A stretch of 64,000 bases of DNA from Brevundimonas fontaquae (GTDB taxonomy: Bacteria; Pseudomonadota; Alphaproteobacteria; Caulobacterales; Caulobacteraceae). The stretch is from NCBI RefSeq assembly GCF_017086445.1, contig NZ_CP070968.1:1674001-1738000 (forward strand), written 5' to 3'. Position 1 is the first letter of the stretch; each line of letters starts with the position of its first letter. The translations under genes and the position numbers were made by a program. The notes beneath the pieces are model-generated. The model made no database searches. It was not told the DNA's origin and saw only the letters and a program-made list of their open reading frames with translations. Of this stretch, positions 9,568-18,057 are shown in pieces.

Positions 9568-11980
9568 GGTACCGGTCGAACCAGGCAGTCAGCTGCATAT
9601 AGTAAACCCGCGCATTGCCCGGATTGTGGATGCTGTGATCTTCGCCGAACAGATAGGTCAAGGCGGCCGGGCGCTGAAGACGCACGAGCGCGGCGTACAT
9701 CTGCTCAGCATGAACGCCGAGAAAGTCCATCTCGCCATGGATCAAAAGCACCGGCGCCGTGATCCGATTGGCGGCTTCAAACGGACTGCCTCGTCTGTAC
9801 CGATCGGGATCGCTCCAGAAGGATTGAAGCATGCCCGCTTGCCCGGTCTCGAGCCAACGCGCACCGCTGATCGCGTCTATGGTATTTTCTCCCTGCATCC
9901 GCTGGTGCGGCGACATCGCACCGAGAGACAGGGGTAGGTTATACGCCCCATTGACCGCGACCACCGCCTTGAAGCGCTCCGACTGCGCGGCGCTCATGAC
10001 GACCGACCAGCCGCCGAAGCTGTGACCCCATAGCCCGATCCTATCGGCGTCGATCGAGCCGTCGGCGGCTGCGGCGTCCACAACAGCCAGGATCCGGTCC
10101 GCAAGGCCGGCCGACGGTTCGGCGTTAGCAGGCAAATCCGGATAGATCACCGCATAGCCCGCAGCGGCCAGCAACCCCCCGTTCAGTGTCATTTGGACTG
10201 CCTCGGGATCCATGGATCGAGGCGCAGTGGGGTAGGTCTTGCCTGGATAGGGGATGACGATAACCGGCGGGGGCTGGCTCGTCGCCGTCTCGGGCAGATA
10301 GAGCCAGCCTCGCGCTCCGTTCGGACCGGTGATCAAACGGGCCTGCGGAACATAGACAGTGTCCAGTTCCGGATTGAGACGTCTGACGATCTCGGAGCCC
10401 AGCTCGCTACGGACTTCGAGCCGGTTCGGCGTACGGCCCACCGTGCCAATCCCGACGCTGATCCGCCGGTCCCAGCTGACGCTGGCGCCGGGCGACGCAT
10501 CAACGCACGGGGACGGTGAGGGTTGGGCGTCCGCGAAAACGCGGCACAGCCGGCCGCCTTCTCCGGTGACCTCCGCCTGATCGGCGCCCATCGGATCTGT
10601 CGCACGCCGGTGTCCGAAGATACCCAGAGGTCGCGATAGGTTGCCTGTCGGGCCGAGATCCTCAGACGAGAGATCGGGCCGAAGGCGAAGGATGCGGCCG
10701 CGGTCTTCGAGAAGAGCCGCCTCTTGTCCTTGGGCGATCACCCGGCCGCCTTCGCTCACTCCGTTAACGGCTGCAACGTCCGTTCCACGTTGAGCCCACC
10801 AGCCCAATCGACCGTTTCGTATTCCGCGAACGACGGCTGCGTCGCCAAGCCAGGTCGCATGCGCCGTCGGGCTTGCGAAAACATCGACCGTCGTATCCGG
10901 AGTGACCCCAGCCGGCGTCCGATCACGAACCTCGCCCGCAGGCGTGACGGAGAGAAGACGGGCGGAAGCGGCGCCGATGTCCATCACCAGAAGTGCTGAG
11001 GAATCTGCGGACCAGCCGAGCAAACTGGTGGAGACATCCACGGTCTCCGACGGATCGACTGACAGTCCCGTCCGCGTGCCCACAAGGCGCAACGAACGCG
11101 CCCGGCGAAGCTCGGTCGCCATGTCCAGTCCGGGAGGAGGCGCCAGTGGACCGTCTATCAGCACCGCGACTTGGCTTCCGTCCGGCGACGCTTCGAAATC
11201 CAGGAATTCGCCCTGCGACAGGACGACTGCTTCGCCCGTGTCGGCGTTCACTCGCCACAAGGTGCGGGTCTCGCGGATCTCAGCCGAGGCGCCCTGTCCG
11301 ACCGAAACAAAGGCAGGCTCTCCTCGAGCGGCTTGCGCCCAGAGACCAGGAAGGCGGGTCTGTGTCGCGTTCTGCATGGAGAGACGGGGCGGCAAGATGC
11401 CGTCCGGCATGCCGAGCACGAGAAGCTCGGTGTTCGAAATCCACTGAACCGACCGTCCCCATGCACCGCTCTCGGGCGAAAGATCACTCCAGGCGACGGT
11501 GCCGGCTCGCAGGTCCACGATTCCTAGCCGGAACATCAGGCCCTGAAGGCGGAAAACAACCAGTCGAGAACCGTCTGTGGAGAATGGCCCCATGGTGTAG
11601 CCGGCGTCGTCTTCCATCGGCAGAAGGGGGCGGATCTCCGATGGTGCCTCGACGTCGAACTGGTAGATTCTCGCATACCGAACGGCGCCCTCGGGCTGCA
11701 GATCGTAGCGTGGAAGATCGCCTCTCGCGCGACGCTCTTCGAAGACGGCGACGGATCCGGACGGGTCGATCTCGATCCGTCCGAAGGTCTCCAGGCCTCG
11801 GCGGCGATGCTGCTCCAGTGGCTCGACGCCGATCCAAAGCAAGGCTAGCGGGCAGGTCGACTTCGACGAAAGCAGATTGGAAGACGACCTGGGCAGTGAC
11901 TTGGTAAAAGTCAGGGGAACAGGATCGCCGAAGACCTTTTTTGGAACAGCGCGCCTCCAGACCTGTTCGACCATCTCCAC
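9500..11980 (-). CDS. S9-family serine peptidase, probable lasso-peptide isopeptidase
   Basis: Predicted alpha/beta-hydrolase peptidase with an N-terminal beta-propeller-like region (repeated SPDG/TDG motifs) and a C-terminal hydrolase domain. Catalytic residues by motif: Ser654 in GLWGHSFGG, Asp752 in HGEMDFLGV and His782 in GEDHSIHNPG. S9 isopeptidases (AtxE type) accompany lasso clusters of Caulobacterales and open the threaded ring. Here the gene faces a lasso-cyclase remnant, which supports that role. The first ~57 residues look unlike a signal peptide and may be junction sequence, so the true start is unclear and secretion is uncertain. A general prolyl-oligopeptidase-like enzyme is the alternative. 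Confidence 0.65.
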   Translation of the reverse strand: MEMVEQVWRRAVPKKVFGDPVPLTFTKSLPRSSSNLLSSKSTCPLALLWIGVEPLEQHRRRGLETFGRIEIDPSGSVAVFEERRARGDLPRYDLQPEGAVRYARIYQFDVEAPSEIRPLLPMEDDAGYTMGPFSTDGSRLVVFRLQGLMFRLGIVDLRAGTVAWSDLSPESGAWGRSVQWISNTELLVLGMPDGILPPRLSMQNATQTRLPGLWAQAARGEPAFVSVGQGASAEIRETRTLWRVNADTGEAVVLSQGEFLDFEASPDGSQVAVLIDGPLAPPPGLDMATELRRARSLRLVGTRTGLSVDPSETVDVSTSLLGWSADSSALLVMDIGAASARLLSVTPAGEVRDRTPAGVTPDTTVDVFASPTAHATWLGDAAVVRGIRNGRLGWWAQRGTDVAAVNGVSEGGRVIAQGQEAALLEDRGRILRLRPDLSSEDLGPTGNLSRPLGIFGHRRATDPMGADQAEVTGEGGRLCRVFADAQPSPSPCVDASPGASVSWDRRISVGIGTVGRTPNRLEVRSELGSEIVRRLNPELDTVYVPQARLITGPNGARGWLYLPETATSQPPPVIVIPYPGKTYPTAPRSMDPEAVQMTLNGGLLAAAGYAVIYPDLPANAEPSAGLADRILAVVDAAAADGSIDADRIGLWGHSFGGWSVVMSAAQSERFKAVVAVNGAYNLPLSLGAMSPHQRMQGENTIDAISGARWLETGQAGMLQSFWSDPDRYRRGSPFEAANRITAPVLLIHGEMDFLGVHAEQMYAALVRLQRPAALTYLFGEDHSIHNPGNARVYYMQLTAWFDRYLKSETPRSEPAIAAAMPPSTPG

Positions 11981-11995
11981 TGGAGGAGGCAGACC

Positions 11996-12340
11996 ATGCC
12001 GATCAATTTGAAGACAGGGCTCGCGCCTGCCGCTCTGTCAGCGCTGCTGATAGCATGCTCGCCGTCCGAGAATGTCGAGTCGAACACCACCGCAACAACG
12101 GAAGCGGCTGAGGCCACACCGAACGCGGGCGGCATGGGTGCGGAGACAATGTCCGGGCCTCAGACGCCCTACACCGCGTCCGAGCAGCAGATGCACCAGG
12201 CCATGATGCAGGCTCATGGGGCGGACCCTCAAGAGACCTTCGCCCTGAAGATGATCGAACACCACCGCGGGGCGATCGCCATGTCCGAAGTTTTGATGCG
12301 ACAGGATCCCGACCCCGAGCTTCGTCAAATGGGGGACTGA
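11996..12340 (+). pseudogene. DUF305 lipoprotein, C-terminally truncated
   Basis: Start ATG 11996 with GGAGGAGG just upstream. A lipoprotein signal ends at SALLIACS, followed by a Ser/Thr/Ala-rich linker and the DUF305 core with the family's histidine motif ALKMIEHHRGAIAMSEVLM. DUF305 proteins are periplasmic, four-helix, putative copper-linked proteins. The match stops after PDPELRQM, where the family normally continues for ~25 residues; a stop follows at once, and the sequence passes into a copD fragment. It looks like a deletion junction rather than a natural end. Confidence 0.75.
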
Positions 12341-13143
12341 ACCTGGCTTGGGCGCGCTCCGCACTGATTTCGTCGGCGCTTGTCGTTGCGCTTGGCTCGT
12401 TCGCCGCTCTGGTGGCCCAGACCGCCGTGATGGCCGGATCGCTGAGCGAAGCGGTCAAACCCGCGTCGCTGTCTTTCATGGCCACCGGCACGGCCTTGGG
12501 AATGGCCATGGTCGCCCGAGCGACCGTCGCCCTCGTTGGGCTCGTTGCGATTCTCGCCTTGAAGCCCGGGCGCCTGCTCTGGGGCCTGAAGGTCCTGGCG
12601 GGACTGCTTGTGGCCGCCAGCTTCGCCTGGACGGGTCACGGCGCCGCCACCGTAGGCCCAGGCGGGCTGCTCCATCTCGGCGCCGACATCGTCCACACCA
12701 TCGCCGCCGCCTTGTGGCTAGGCGCTCTAGCGTCGCTGACGATCCTGCTGCTGCGCCGGACCTCGCCGGACGATCACGCGCTCCATCGCGCCCTGCATGG
12801 GTTCGCCGGCCTTGGGACCCTGGCCGTCACTTTGTTGGTCTTGAGCGGCCTCGTGAACAGTTGGTTTCTCATCGGGCCAGCGCGCTTCGGAGAGATCGGG
12901 ACCAACCTCTATGGCCAGCTGCTGATCGCCAAGCTGGTGTTGTTCGTGCTGATGCTCGCCCTCGCCGCAGGAAACAGGTTCCGACTTACCCCGGTGTTGG
13001 GCTCGGTCCTGGCGGGCGGGGGAGACGTTCAACCGGCCCTCTCCCACCTCCGACGCAGCGTCGTTGCAGAGACGCTGGTCGGGGCCGCGTTGCTGGCTGT
13101 CGTCGCGGTGATGGGCACGCTCGCTCCGCCGTCAGCTATGTGA
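12341..13143 (+). pseudogene. CopD-family copper membrane protein, N-terminally truncated
   Basis: Multi-helix inner-membrane protein of the CopD family (copper uptake/homeostasis). The frame is open from about 12334 and reads LAWARSALISSALVVALGSF, then QTAVMAGS, GLLHLGADIVHTIAAALWLG (the conserved His-containing helix) and GLVNSWFLIGP. The first transmembrane segment and about 50-60 residues expected before it are missing; upstream lies the DUF305 fragment. The first in-frame start is GTG 12412, inside a predicted helix. It could be translated as a shortened protein, but a broken gene is the simpler reading. Confidence 0.7.
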
Positions 13144-13156
13144 AGCTGCAAGCGCG

Positions 13157-13412
13157 CTAGCTGGGCGCGCGCGACGACCAGTGGATGTGGTGGATGCGCC
13201 AGCCGTCAGCATGCCGCTTCAACACCATCGTCTCAGTCGTCAGCCGATCCACGGCACGACCGTTGAACTGGCCCGTGGTTCGGCCTTCGCTGGTGATCCA
13301 AGCGACGTCCCCGTCCGTCCATCCCGATCTCCGCGTGACCGTGGCCTCCGACGCGGCGGCGAACGCGGCGTCCGAGCTGAGGTGATGGGACGCGTATTCG
13401 TCGCGCGATCCA
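13157..13412 (-). pseudogene. SnoaL/DUF4440-like protein, C-terminal fragment
   Basis: Reading the minus strand gives DEYASHHLSSDAAFAAASEA, then DGDVAWITSEGRTTGQFNGR, TETMVLKRHADGWRI and HHIHWSSRARPS before a TAG at 13157-13159. This is the C-terminal half of an NTF2/SnoaL-like (DUF4440) domain. No start is present: upstream, in another frame, lies the DUF411 fragment. The family's N-terminal half is gone. Function unknown. Confidence 0.65.
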
Positions 13413-13553
13413 GGCGTCGCAGCAGGCGCAGGTCGGCGTCTTGAAGACCGTCAGTTCCCTTGATGGGTGCGTCTGCGCGCAGGCGCTTCCCGCCATGCCG
13501 ACGAATAGTGTAGCGCCCAAGAAAAGGCGACGGTTCGGTTGTGTAGGGGTCAA
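13400..13553 (-). pseudogene. DUF411 metal-binding protein, N-terminal fragment
   Basis: ATG at 13553 overlaps the acyltransferase stop. A signal peptide (LFLGATLFVGMAGSACAQ) is followed by the DUF411 signature LTVFKTPTCACCDAW with its CxCC-type cysteines. The match ends at DAW, after which the frame runs into the SnoaL-like fragment and becomes meaningless. DUF411 proteins (~150 residues) are periplasmic and linked to copper loci, so this is another broken copper gene beside truncated copD and DUF305. Confidence 0.7.
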
Positions 13554-14725
13554 AAGGGTTCTCCCTGATCGCTATGAGCGGATCGTCTGGCCTCGGCCGG
13601 ATCGGTGCGCCCTGGCGTCATCCTCGACCGGAGCCATCGCCGGCCTGGCTGCTCGACGAACACATGGATGGCGGCGGCCGCGGCAAGGGTCAACACCAAC
13701 AGGCCGGAGAGCTCGCCCACGCCCATCCGATAGTCTCCCGGCCAGCCAGCGACTGCTTGGACGGCGTTGCGCCAGACCATCAGGATAGGAATGTGGACAA
13801 GGTAGAGGGCGAATGACGCCTCACCCGCGAAGAGGGCGATCGGGTGGGACAGGAATGTCGTCACCGGGGGTTTAGCTAATAGGGCGAGCGAGAGAATGAA
13901 GGGGCCGGAGGCGGCCACGATGACGCGGTCGTCGGCCCCGGCCTGCATCAAGACGAGCAGCACGGCCGTGGTCCCTAGGGCGGCAATGACGGCCATGCGC
14001 GGCGAGAGCACCCAGCGTTGGCCGAGGTAGTAGAGACCTATGCCGTAGAGGAACTCGGGAAGGATGCGCAGAATGCCCAGGCTGTCTTCCGCCCGTGGCA
14101 GGACCCGCCCGAACTGCGCCCGGTAAAAAGCGTCAAGCGCGACGAACAGCAGCGCGGCGAGCGCGATCAGAACCCACGGTCTCGACCGCAGGCGCAGGGC
14201 GACAGCAGCGTAGGCCGGGAAGACCAGATAGGCGAACCATTCGGCAGACAGCGACCAGGCTGGTCCGTTCCAGAGCGCCATGGTTTCGCGCGGGAACCAG
14301 GCCTGAACGAGCAGCAGAGTGCCCGCGAAATCGGCGGGATTGAATCGGCCTGGCTCCAGACCGACGCCGACCATCGGGGCGATTAATACAAGCCCGAGCA
14401 TGGCCAGGAGGATGAACAGGTGAGCCGGATAGATTCGGGCGAACCGAGCTGCCAGAAACCGCTTGTAGTCGGGCGCGCCGTTCCCTTGCAGATAGACGTG
14501 CGTGAGGATGAAGCCCGACAGGATGAAGAAGACATCCACGCCGAGCCGGGCGCGATTCAGCAGGCCCGCGCTCTCCGTAGGCAAGGTCCAGTAAAGCTGG
14601 AAATGGAAGAGCACGACGCCAAGCGCGAGGAAAAATCTCACGCTGGTGAGGGGATCGAGCACGTTCGGAAAGGGAGCCCGGGCGGGGCCTAACCTGTCGC
14701 TCACATCGATCCCCCTGGACGACAC
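13550..14725 (-). CDS. Acyltransferase 3 family membrane protein
   Basis: Integral membrane O-acyltransferase (OafA/YrhL type) of 391 residues with about ten hydrophobic helices. Family features: LTSVRFFLALGVVLFHF with the catalytic-type histidine, the RARLGVDVFFILSGFILTHV block, RFLAARFARIYPAH, and the C-terminal YLVHIPIL plus FVEQPGRRWL. Such enzymes acetylate surface sugars; the substrate is unknown. Its stop overlaps the start of the DUF411 fragment. The start could be one of several codons near 14725. It is a passenger between the metal genes with no obvious link to them. Confidence 0.85.
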   Translation of the reverse strand: MSSRGIDVSDRLGPARAPFPNVLDPLTSVRFFLALGVVLFHFQLYWTLPTESAGLLNRARLGVDVFFILSGFILTHVYLQGNGAPDYKRFLAARFARIYPAHLFILLAMLGLVLIAPMVGVGLEPGRFNPADFAGTLLLVQAWFPRETMALWNGPAWSLSAEWFAYLVFPAYAAVALRLRSRPWVLIALAALLFVALDAFYRAQFGRVLPRAEDSLGILRILPEFLYGIGLYYLGQRWVLSPRMAVIAALGTTAVLLVLMQAGADDRVIVAASGPFILSLALLAKPPVTTFLSHPIALFAGEASFALYLVHIPILMVWRNAVQAVAGWPGDYRMGVGELSGLLVLTLAAAAAIHVFVEQPGRRWLRSRMTPGRTDPAEARRSAHSDQGEPF

Positions 14726-14768
14726 GGCTATTCCGGTCGTTCTCTGGTATCTACGCGGGCCCGGACCT

Positions 14769-14786
14769 TTCCCCTCATGAGGGGAA
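14769..14786. promoter_or_regulatory. 18-base perfect palindrome in a divergent promoter region
   Basis: TTCCCCTCATGAGGGGAA is an exact inverted repeat with no U-tract after it. It lies in the 107-base gap between the leftward acyltransferase and the rightward CnrY-like gene, 47 bases before the latter's start. An operator is more likely than a terminator. Confidence 0.5.
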
Positions 14787-14832
14787 GCTCAAACCGGCGC
14801 GTATGGAGGAGGGGGCGTGAGGCAAATGCGCA

Positions 14833-15111
14833 ATGACTGACGACATCGAAAGACTGATCGGAGCGGCTGCGCCCGGCGACGCTGCACGGCTTGCGGGCGT
14901 GGAGGACGCCGTCTGGTCCCGGATCGGCGAGCGCCGGGATCGCGCCCGAATGGGTCAGGTGCGGATCGCCGCCGTGGCGATCGCCCTTGTCGTCGGCGGT
15001 GCGAACGGCGGTCTGATGCTCATGACCCCACGGCCAGAGCCTTCAGAGCTGCGTATCTTCACGGTGTCAGCCGGCCTGTCGCCTATGGCCAGCCTGGATG
15101 TTTGGGGATGA
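14833..15111 (+). CDS. CnrY-like small transmembrane anti-sigma protein
   Basis: A 92-residue protein with a charged cytosolic N-terminus and one membrane segment (IAAVAIALVVGGANGGLMLM) followed by a short periplasmic tail. Size, topology and position match CnrY/NccY, which hold an ECF sigma factor inactive at the membrane. It is followed, overlapping by ATGA, by a CnrX-like metal sensor and then by the sigma factor: the cnrYXH order known from Cupriavidus. Sequence identity in CnrY proteins is low, so the call rests on context. Confidence 0.7.
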   Translation: MTDDIERLIGAAAPGDAARLAGVEDAVWSRIGERRDRARMGQVRIAAVAIALVVGGANGGLMLMTPRPEPSELRIFTVSAGLSPMASLDVWG

Positions 15112-15548
15112 GGGCGACTTGGAAGTCGATCGTCGCCACGGCGATCCTGGCGGCGCTCGCCAGCGGGGCAGCGACCTGGGCGAGCGCGACCTGGATCATG
15201 CGCGAGCGCCAGCCGCCGAGCCTGCACAGCGTCGTCCATGAAAAACTAGACCTCAGCGCGGAGCAGGACCGCCGTCTAGACGTCATTGAAGCCCGCTTCG
15301 CCGCGCGTCGCCCGGCGCTGGAGGCGGAGGTTCGCGCCGCCAATCGCGAACTCGCGGCCGCCATCGCCGCCAGCGACGGGGACACGCCGCAGGTCCAGGC
15401 GGCTGTCGATCACTTCCATACCGCCATGGGCGATCTTCAGAAGGCGACGATCACTCATGTGTTCGAGATGCGATCCGTTCTGACCCCGGCACAGGCCGAG
15501 GTGTTCGACGCGGCCGTCGTCGACGCCGTGCGTTACGACGCCGGCTAA
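15108..15548 (+). CDS. CnrX-like periplasmic heavy-metal sensor
   Basis: ATG 15108 overlaps the CnrY-like stop. One N-terminal membrane anchor (VATAILAALASGAATWASAT) precedes a mostly helical periplasmic domain with HSVVHEKLDLSAEQDRRLDV, DHFHTAMGDLQ and HVFEMRSVLTPAQAEVF. The arrangement of His, Glu and Met residues and the L-T/S-P/A-E-Q repeats are typical of the CnrX/Spy/CpxP group; in CnrX such residues bind Ni(II) or Co(II). Metal binding would release the CnrH-like sigma factor encoded next. The exact metal cannot be decided here. Confidence 0.8.
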   Translation: MRATWKSIVATAILAALASGAATWASATWIMRERQPPSLHSVVHEKLDLSAEQDRRLDVIEARFAARRPALEAEVRAANRELAAAIAASDGDTPQVQAAVDHFHTAMGDLQKATITHVFEMRSVLTPAQAEVFDAAVVDAVRYDAG

Positions 15549-15557
15549 GCGCGGCGC

Positions 15558-16106
15558 GTGGGGGTTGAAGCCAGCATCGAGGTCCGAGCGGCGGGTGGAG
15601 ACCGGACCGCTTTCACTGCCTTGATGACCGCCACCAAGGCCGACCTCTATAGGTTTATTCGCCGCTACGTCGGCGACGAGGCTGAAGCGCATGACGTGCT
15701 TCAGGAAGCCTATGCTTCCGCGTGGCTCGCCATGCGGCGATATGATTCGACGCGGCCTTTCGATGTCTGGATGCGTTCCATCGCCTTGAACAAATGTCGG
15801 GACTGGAGCCGGCGGCGCTCTGTTCGCCGTGTCGTGCGCGGCGTGATGGGCCTTGATGCCCCCGAGGCCACGGCCGTGGGCGAAGACGCACCCATGCCCG
15901 AAGCTAGGCTGGACGATCAGCGTAGGGCCCAGGACCTGCAACACGCGCTGTCTGAGCTTCCCGACGCCCTGAAGGCCCCGCTCCTGTTGGCCACGCTTGA
16001 AGGGCGTTCTCATGCGGAGGTCGCATCCATACTGGGCATCACGCCGAAGGCCGTGGAAACGCGGATCGCCCGCGCGCGAAAGAAACTGGTCGACGCCTTG
16101 GCTTAG
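15558..16106 (+). CDS. ECF sigma factor, CnrH-like
   Basis: 182 residues with sigma-70 region 2 (LYRFIRRYVGDEAEAHDVLQEAY, YDSTRPFDVWMRSIALNKCRD) and region 4 (LSELPDALKAPLLLATLEGR, then SHAEVASILGITPKAVETRI helix-turn-helix). It closes a Y-X-H regulatory module ten bases after the metal sensor and directly precedes the copper and czc genes, its likely targets. Start is taken as GTG 15558; a later start would shorten region 2. It resembles ECF factors released by transmembrane anti-sigma partners. Confidence 0.88.
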   Translation: MGVEASIEVRAAGGDRTAFTALMTATKADLYRFIRRYVGDEAEAHDVLQEAYASAWLAMRRYDSTRPFDVWMRSIALNKCRDWSRRRSVRRVVRGVMGLDAPEATAVGEDAPMPEARLDDQRRAQDLQHALSELPDALKAPLLLATLEGRSHAEVASILGITPKAVETRIARARKKLVDALA

Positions 16107-16192
16107 GCGCCGGTTCGGCGTCGCGGTGACGAGCGCGCGCGCAAGGGCGCTATTTCAAAGACTGTGGCGACCTGACGCAAGGGATGCGCCGC

Positions 16193-16208
16193 TCAGATGC
16201 GTATCTGA
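16193..16208. promoter_or_regulatory. Palindrome upstream of the multicopper oxidase gene
   Basis: TCAGATGC/GTATCTGA is a 16-base inverted repeat with one mismatched pair, 38 bases before the ATG at 16246. It lies in the 139-base gap after the sigma gene, so it may be an operator for the cop genes. No sigma-70 promoter is obvious. Confidence 0.4.
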
Positions 16209-16245
16209 ACGAATGGCTCACTTGCCACCGAGGAAAACTTCTCTG

Positions 16246-18057
16246 ATGTCGACCGCTCGCCTTGATCGCCGAACGCTTCTCCGGGGCGCCGCCATCGGCG
16301 GTGGATTGCTGGGACTGCAAGGCTTGCTTCCGGCCTGGGCGCAGATGGGTTCGGCGGGGCTGCGGGCCGAACTGCCGACGCTCACGGGACCAAACATCGA
16401 CCTAACCGTGGGCCACTCACCGTTCACGGTGGGTGGTCGCACCGGCCACGCGGTGACCATCAACGGCGTTCTGCCGGCCCCGCTTTTGCGCCTGCGGGAA
16501 GGCCAGAACGCTCGCTTGGCCGTGACCAATGGCCTCGACGAGGACACCTCGATTCACTGGCACGGCCTGCTGTTGCCGTTCCAGATGGACGGTGTGCCTG
16601 GCATCAGCTTCCCCGGCATCAAGGCCCGCGAGACCTTCGTGTACGAGTTCCCGATCAAGCAGTCGGGCACCTTCTGGTATCACAGTCACTCTGGTCTACA
16701 GGAGGCGATGGGCCACTACGGGCCGATCGTGATCGACCCGGCGGGCGCCGATCCGGTCGCCTACGACCGCGAGCATGTGCTGGTCCTGTCGGACTGGAGC
16801 TTCATACATCCGCACGAAATCCTGGCCAAGCTGAAGAAGAGCCCCGGCTACTTCAACCAGCAGCGCACCACCCTCGCGGGCCTCATGGACGGCAGCGACC
16901 GCATGAGCCTGGAGGAGCGGCGGATGTGGGGGCAGATGCGGATGGATCCGCGCGATATCCTCGACGTGAACGGCTCAACCTACACCTATCTGATCAACGG
17001 CCACGGACCAGAGGAAAACTGGACCGGCTTGTTCCGGCCGGGGGAGCGGGTGCGCCTGCGCGTCATCAACGCTTCGGCCATGTCGATTTTCAACGTCCGC
17101 ATTCCCGGCCTGCCGATGACCGTGGTCCAGGCCGACGGCGAGAACGTGCGCCCCGTCGAGACCGACGAGTTTCAGATTTCGGTGGCCGAGACTTATGATG
17201 TGATCGTCCAGCCGACCGAGGATCGTGCCTATACCATCGTCTCCGAGGCCATCGACCGATCCGGCATGGGAAGGGCCACTCTGGCGCCCCGCATGGGCAT
17301 GACTGCCGAGGTCCCGCCGCTGCGCGAGGTTCCGAATCTGACGATGCGCGATATGGGCATGGGCGGAATGGACCACGGCTCAATGGGCGACATGTCCGGG
17401 ATGGATCACGGCGCGATGGCCGGCATGGATCATGGAGCGCCAGGCCAAGACGCTGCACCGGCGGGCGAAATGGCCGGGATGTCCATGGCCGGCATGAACA
17501 TGCGCGACCCCGAGAACGCCCCGCCGGACATGGCGGTTGGCGTCGGGGTTGATGCGATCGCCATGGACCCCGCCAACCGGCTCGGGGAGCGTCCCATCGG
17601 TCTTACGGACGTCGATCACCGCGTTCTCGTCTACACCGACCTGGTGTCGCTACAGCCCAACAAGGATCAGCGGCCGCCGTCGCGGACGATGGAGATCCAC
17701 CTGACCGGAAACATGGAACGGTTCATGTGGGGCTTTGACGGCCGCAAGTTCAGCGAACTCGTCGAGCCCATCCGCTTTGAGCGCAACGAGCGGGTGCGGG
17801 TAACCCTGGTCAACGATACCATGATGGCTCACCCGATCCACCTGCACGGCCACTTCTTCGAACTGGTGACAGGAGGCCCGGCCGGACATCAGCCGCTGAA
17901 GCATACCGTCAACGTCGCGGCCGGCGGCAAGGTGACCTTCGACCTGACGGCGGACGCGCCCGGCGACTGGGCCTTCCACTGCCACATGCTGATGCACATG
18001 CATGCGGGGATGTTCAACGTGGTGACGGTGCGGCCCATGGATGGAGCTGCGTCATGA
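16246..18057 (+). CDS. copA: Copper resistance multicopper oxidase CopA (periplasmic, Tat-exported)
   Basis: Oxidises or binds Cu(I) in the periplasm. ATG 16246 begins a twin-arginine signal (LDRRTLLRGAAIGGG, cleavage near PAWAQ). All copper motifs are present: SIHWHGLLLPFQMDGVPG, GTFWYHSHSGLQ, HPIHLHGHFFEL and the type-1 site WAFHCHMLMHMHAGMF. Between domains 2 and 3 is a Met/His-rich insert (GMDHGSMGDMSGMDHGAMAG) typical of the PcoA/CopA subgroup. At 603 residues the length is normal. The stop overlaps the copB start (ATGA), so the two are coupled. Confidence 0.95.
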   Translation: MSTARLDRRTLLRGAAIGGGLLGLQGLLPAWAQMGSAGLRAELPTLTGPNIDLTVGHSPFTVGGRTGHAVTINGVLPAPLLRLREGQNARLAVTNGLDEDTSIHWHGLLLPFQMDGVPGISFPGIKARETFVYEFPIKQSGTFWYHSHSGLQEAMGHYGPIVIDPAGADPVAYDREHVLVLSDWSFIHPHEILAKLKKSPGYFNQQRTTLAGLMDGSDRMSLEERRMWGQMRMDPRDILDVNGSTYTYLINGHGPEENWTGLFRPGERVRLRVINASAMSIFNVRIPGLPMTVVQADGENVRPVETDEFQISVAETYDVIVQPTEDRAYTIVSEAIDRSGMGRATLAPRMGMTAEVPPLREVPNLTMRDMGMGGMDHGSMGDMSGMDHGAMAGMDHGAPGQDAAPAGEMAGMSMAGMNMRDPENAPPDMAVGVGVDAIAMDPANRLGERPIGLTDVDHRVLVYTDLVSLQPNKDQRPPSRTMEIHLTGNMERFMWGFDGRKFSELVEPIRFERNERVRVTLVNDTMMAHPIHLHGHFFELVTGGPAGHQPLKHTVNVAAGGKVTFDLTADAPGDWAFHCHMLMHMHAGMFNVVTVRPMDGAAS

